Shown: one piece after another, positions 60,845 to 64,000 of the stretch
Layout: every line of letters starts with the position of its first letter
Position numbering within the stretch: position 1 is the first letter of the stretch
Source: Parasponia andersonii
Taxonomy: Eukaryota; Streptophyta; Magnoliopsida; Rosales; Cannabaceae
NCBI GenBank assembly: GCA_002914805.1
Contig: JXTB01000006.1
Span: 854,267 to 918,266 of the forward strand
DNA length: 64,000 nt
Reading direction: 5' to 3'
The notes under the pieces: model-generated
Seen by the model: the letters and a program-made list of their open reading frames with translations, nothing else
Told to the model about the DNA's origin: nothing
Database searches by the model: none
Program-made: the position numbers and the translations under genes

Positions 60845-61780
60845 AGCTTACCATTATACTGTTAGTAAATTATTTATTCACCACTATTATAAACTAGCAT
60901 ATAACTTATTTACTATAGACTTAAAAAATTTATCACTTATGGATAGAAGCATATTTACCATTATACTTCTGGTACATTACTTATTTATCATAATTATGAG
61001 GTGGTAAATAATTTATTTATTGCCACTTAAAAAATTTTATCACCTATATAATGTGGCATATTTACAATTATACTCCTCGTAAATTACGTACTTACTATTA
61101 TTATTTACCGTAACTTGAAATTTTTTTTACTTATGGATGGAAGCTTATTTACCATTATATCTTTGGTAAATTACTTAGTACTATTATGAGATGATATACG
61201 ATTTATTTACCATGATTTAAAAAAAATTAGCACTCATATAAGGTAGCATATTTACCATTTAAACTCTTGATAAATTACTTATTTACCATTATTATGAGGT
61301 GATATATAATTTATTTACTACAATCTTAAGAATAAAATTTATTTATAGTGATATATTCACCATTATACTATGGTAAATTATTTATTTACCACAATATAAA
61401 GTGGTACATCACTTTTTTCCCCTGAAATATAAAGTGGTACATCATTTATCTACCACTAATATACAATGACATATTCAACATAAAGTGGTACGTCACTTAT
61501 TTATTACTAGTATACAATATAAAATAGTATATCACTTATTTAACATGACCTTAAAAACGAATATCACTCATTTACTAGTAATATACAATGATATATTCAC
61601 TATTATATTCTTAGTAAATTATTCATTTACCATTATTATGTTCTTAATTAATAAATTACTCATTTACCAAAGATATATATTATGCAAATAATTTACTCAT
61701 ATAACATTATATCACTGATTTACTACTAATATAAAGCAGTACATCATTTATTTACCATTTTTTATTACTCTATATAATTG
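60845..61780. repeat. Degenerate TTTACCA-rich satellite-like array
   Basis: Units of roughly 75-120 bp repeat (g/t)catatttaccattatac, then ggtaaattacttatttaccattattatgaggtgatatata, then atttatttacca and taaaaaattt.tcac. Toward the right end the unit changes to ataaagtggtacatcacttattta. The copies are strongly diverged, so the array is old. Confidence 0.75.
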
Positions 61781-61978
61781 TATTTGATTGATTTAGCCCT
61801 GATATACATCATATGCAATAATATATAACTTAGTTACGTGTTTGTGATAAGCGTGTTTGTGATAGGCTAGGAATCATAATGTATAGAAGAGACAATTTTT
61901 AACGTTGATTAAATGAGTGTGATCGAATTATGAAAGTAAATAATCTGAATAGTTGGACTATAAGGCAGATATGCAGAC

Positions 61979-62018
<40 letters not shown>
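61979..62018. repeat. (AT)n microsatellite
   Basis: A run of about 19 AT units. A shorter one lies at 62739-62757. Confidence 0.95.
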
Positions 62019-62020
<2 letters not shown>

Positions 62021-62775
62021 GATAACATTAACGAATAAAAAAAGAGAGAACCATTGATAGGTGATAAATTAATTATACACAAATAGGTAAAATCAATTAA
62101 TCAATCAATTACTTTGTATGTTAATCTATTATTTGAAAAATAATAAAATGATCATTCTGTTAATTAACTTAGTATATCATCCAAATCCTTATAATTAAAT
62201 TAATTGATTTATCAAAATAATTAAATTGAATAAGAACATTCTTAACAAAGGTCTCATTTAATAAGGCATCTAAAGGTATAAGTAATTAATTAATTTACCA
62301 ATAAATATTATCGGGTAATATTCTATTTAATATAATAAATAAATGGTTTACCATTAAATTGATTATGATTCATTATCTTGATACTTTTATTGTTAATTTA
62401 GGCTAAAATTTCTGTTATTTACTTAGTCTTGTCTATTTCAATATCACTCGAAGCCGCATCCATAATGATTATAACCTTATAGGTAGGGTTGACAATGCCT
62501 TATTTGACACAATACAATTTCTTTACTTGAAGCTCCACCTACTATAAAGAAACCCCAAAAGACGATTTTTTTTTCTCAGCTTTCTAGTTTCTATGTACTC
62601 CTATTTCTTCGTATAGGCAAGGTTATTCCCCATTTAGGTCACAGCTAAATACTCTATTCATTGAATATTCTTCGTAACAATCTCAAAACCTCGAGACCTC
62701 ACAATCCTCTAACAATTATTATAATCAAATTGTCATGATATATATATATATATATATTAAATAGGGAAAAAAATG
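62019..62775. other. AT-rich intergenic DNA
   Basis: No gene or defined repeat is seen between the microsatellite and the base-composition shift near 62780. Confidence 0.45.
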
Positions 62776-62779
62776 ATGG

Positions 62780-63160
62780 ACAAACCTGTTGTGTAGCACC
62801 CGTGATCGGATCTTTGGGGATGAGGATGATTCTTTCAACATCAATAGTGGACTCCTAGCTCAACCCGAAGACGAATGTCACCATTTGGCTGCTAAGACGT
62901 TAGGGAATCATCGTAAACACACAAACTGTACAGTGAAGCCTCTCTCACGAACCGCAACAAAGGCCATGTTTTTGCTGACAAGTCGGATCATACGAGCATG
63001 TACTGGTCCTTTTGGGGCTGATTAAGCACGCTGATCTTGGTTCAGCTACAAATGTGGTAGACTAGACGCTTAAGTTGTTAATACTGCTACATGCCAAATA
63101 CGCTAGCATTGACTGGAGCAAGACTACGATCAAGGGGGTCCGAATCTTGATTCCGTTTCT
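62780..63160. other. Base-composition island of unknown origin
   Basis: This patch is clearly richer in G+C than the surrounding 10 kb, with abrupt edges, and contains no long repeat. A 78-codon plus-strand frame (62789-63025) has no motif I recognise. It could be an organellar insertion, a fragment of an LTR, or captured gene sequence. I cannot assign it. Confidence 0.35.
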
Positions 63161-63315
63161 ACTATTTAATTCTATATGGTCAAATTATATTTCCAAAAAT
63201 TAGCTTTTCAAAAAGGGATATTTATGTTCAAGAAATAGGAAAGGGATATATATTGATACTGGGTATCAAAAAAAGATACCTTCCTCAGTTTTTTTTACAT
63301 GTTATTTTGAGAAAT

Positions 63316-63678
63316 TTACCCCTAGCACCCATTTGTGTACCTTATATTTTACAAATATCCGTTTTGTTAATTTTGTTTCAAAAATACATGTCTTGTGATA
63401 TCATTTTATGTGTAAAATATATGTGATATACATTTACTTCTTAGACTTCTATATATTGTTTATTCTGTAAATTTATACTATGATATACATTTTGAAATAT
63501 ATACCGATTTTTAGATATAATTTTTACATATGAAATGTATACTATGCAATACATTTTATATATAAAATATTTATGGTTTATATTTCTCTAAAAAATGGGT
63601 ACTTTTTAAATTAAAAAATAAAAAAGATATTCATGAAAATGCGATTAATAAAATAGGTATTTATGAACTTTTTTCCTT
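63316..63678 (+). repeat. Dispersed block Q, copy 2
   Basis: Diverged direct copy of 60369-60740, directly adjoined by an inverted copy of block P. Confidence 0.7.
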
Positions 63679-63698
63679 CATATTAAATGTATATTTTT

Positions 63699-63862
63699 CG
63701 GGTTTCTTACGAAATTCTAGTCCTAAAGTAACAAAAATTGAAAAATCTCGGATGGGTCAAATCTTTTTGAAAATCCTGGATTGATTTAGAAATATATCAT
63801 TTTTTAAATATTATTTTAGAAGAATAAGACTTTAATAAACATTTGGAAAAATATCATTTTCT
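63699..63862 (-). repeat. Dispersed block P, copy 2 (inverted)
   Basis: The reverse complement matches 60034-60210 in order: aaaatgatatttttcc, then aatgatatatttctaaat, then gatttttcaattttt, then gtaagaaaccc. The last bases of the window (aaaaagtgatattttt) look like the start of another copy. Confidence 0.7.
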
Positions 63863-64000
63863 TTCAAAATTTATATGTTTCAATGGTACTCAAGGTAACT
63901 AGTTGAATTATTTATGGTAACTAATTTAGTTATTCAAAGTAATCGGTCAAGTTAACTGCCTCAAATATTTCATCAATTAATAAAAAGTGATATTTTTATA

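Noticed and set aside
62789..63025. 78-codon protein gene
   Set aside because: No family motif, no splice or promoter context; the composition shift is better treated as an unassigned island.
1..64000. CRISPR arrays, operons, or a prokaryotic defence or biosynthetic system
   Set aside because: Spliced plant genes and plant transposons fill the window; the tandem repeats lack regular spacers and adjacent cas genes.

Overview
This window is eukaryotic nuclear DNA from a flowering plant, almost certainly a eudicot. It is very AT-rich, carries plant-type introns, and its genes match Arabidopsis families closely. It also holds hAT, CACTA, Ty1/copia, SINE-like and MITE-like debris. The species cannot be named from the sequence. 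Two runs of N (24042-24724 and 52708-52748) and single Ns at 16145 and 25990 show that it is a draft scaffold.

Layout. 1-7.3 kb is a transposon graveyard: a hAT transposase pseudogene with its terminal regions, a CACTA TNP2 pseudogene, and a 0.9-kb long inverted repeat. 7.3-16.8 kb is AT-rich intergenic DNA with retroelement and MITE traces. 16.8-22.0 kb (+) holds nine exons of a WD40/AT-hook protein like Arabidopsis At1g19485 (TFIIIC-subunit-like). Its coding path stops 38 bp before a broken Ty1/copia element (22039-26755, antisense, with an internal assembly gap). The far side of that element carries the last two exons of an apparently different membrane protein (26928-27271). 30.2-35.4 kb (-) holds an intact CRINKLY4-related receptor kinase, a truncated tandem copy with only the kinase domain, and duplicated spacer DNA. 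35.4-43.8 kb is intergenic, with degenerate minisatellites and a G-box cluster. 43.8-45.9 kb (-) is a six-exon SCP/FCP1-like phosphatase. 48.6-52.2 kb (-) is a seven-exon plant DYRK-type kinase with an N-terminal LisH motif. 52.3-64 kb has no recognisable gene, but it has several repeat systems: an AT-rich array between TIR-like ends, SINE-like copies, a TTTACCA-rich degenerate satellite, and repeated MITE-like blocks.

How the genes relate. They are independent eukaryotic transcription units, not an operon. The receptor kinase next to the At3g55960-like phosphatase matches the Arabidopsis neighbours At3g55950 (CCR3) and At3g55960 as I remember them, so this pair looks like conserved microsynteny. 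The points most worth checking are the WD40/copia/membrane-protein junction, which is either a rearrangement or a misjoin; the truncated kinase copy, which lost its ectodomain and the alpha-C glutamate region; an in-frame, stop-free 93-nt intron in the phosphatase; and the unclassified repeats at 6.1-7.0, 54.8-55.9 and 60-64 kb. I found no convincing new multi-gene system.
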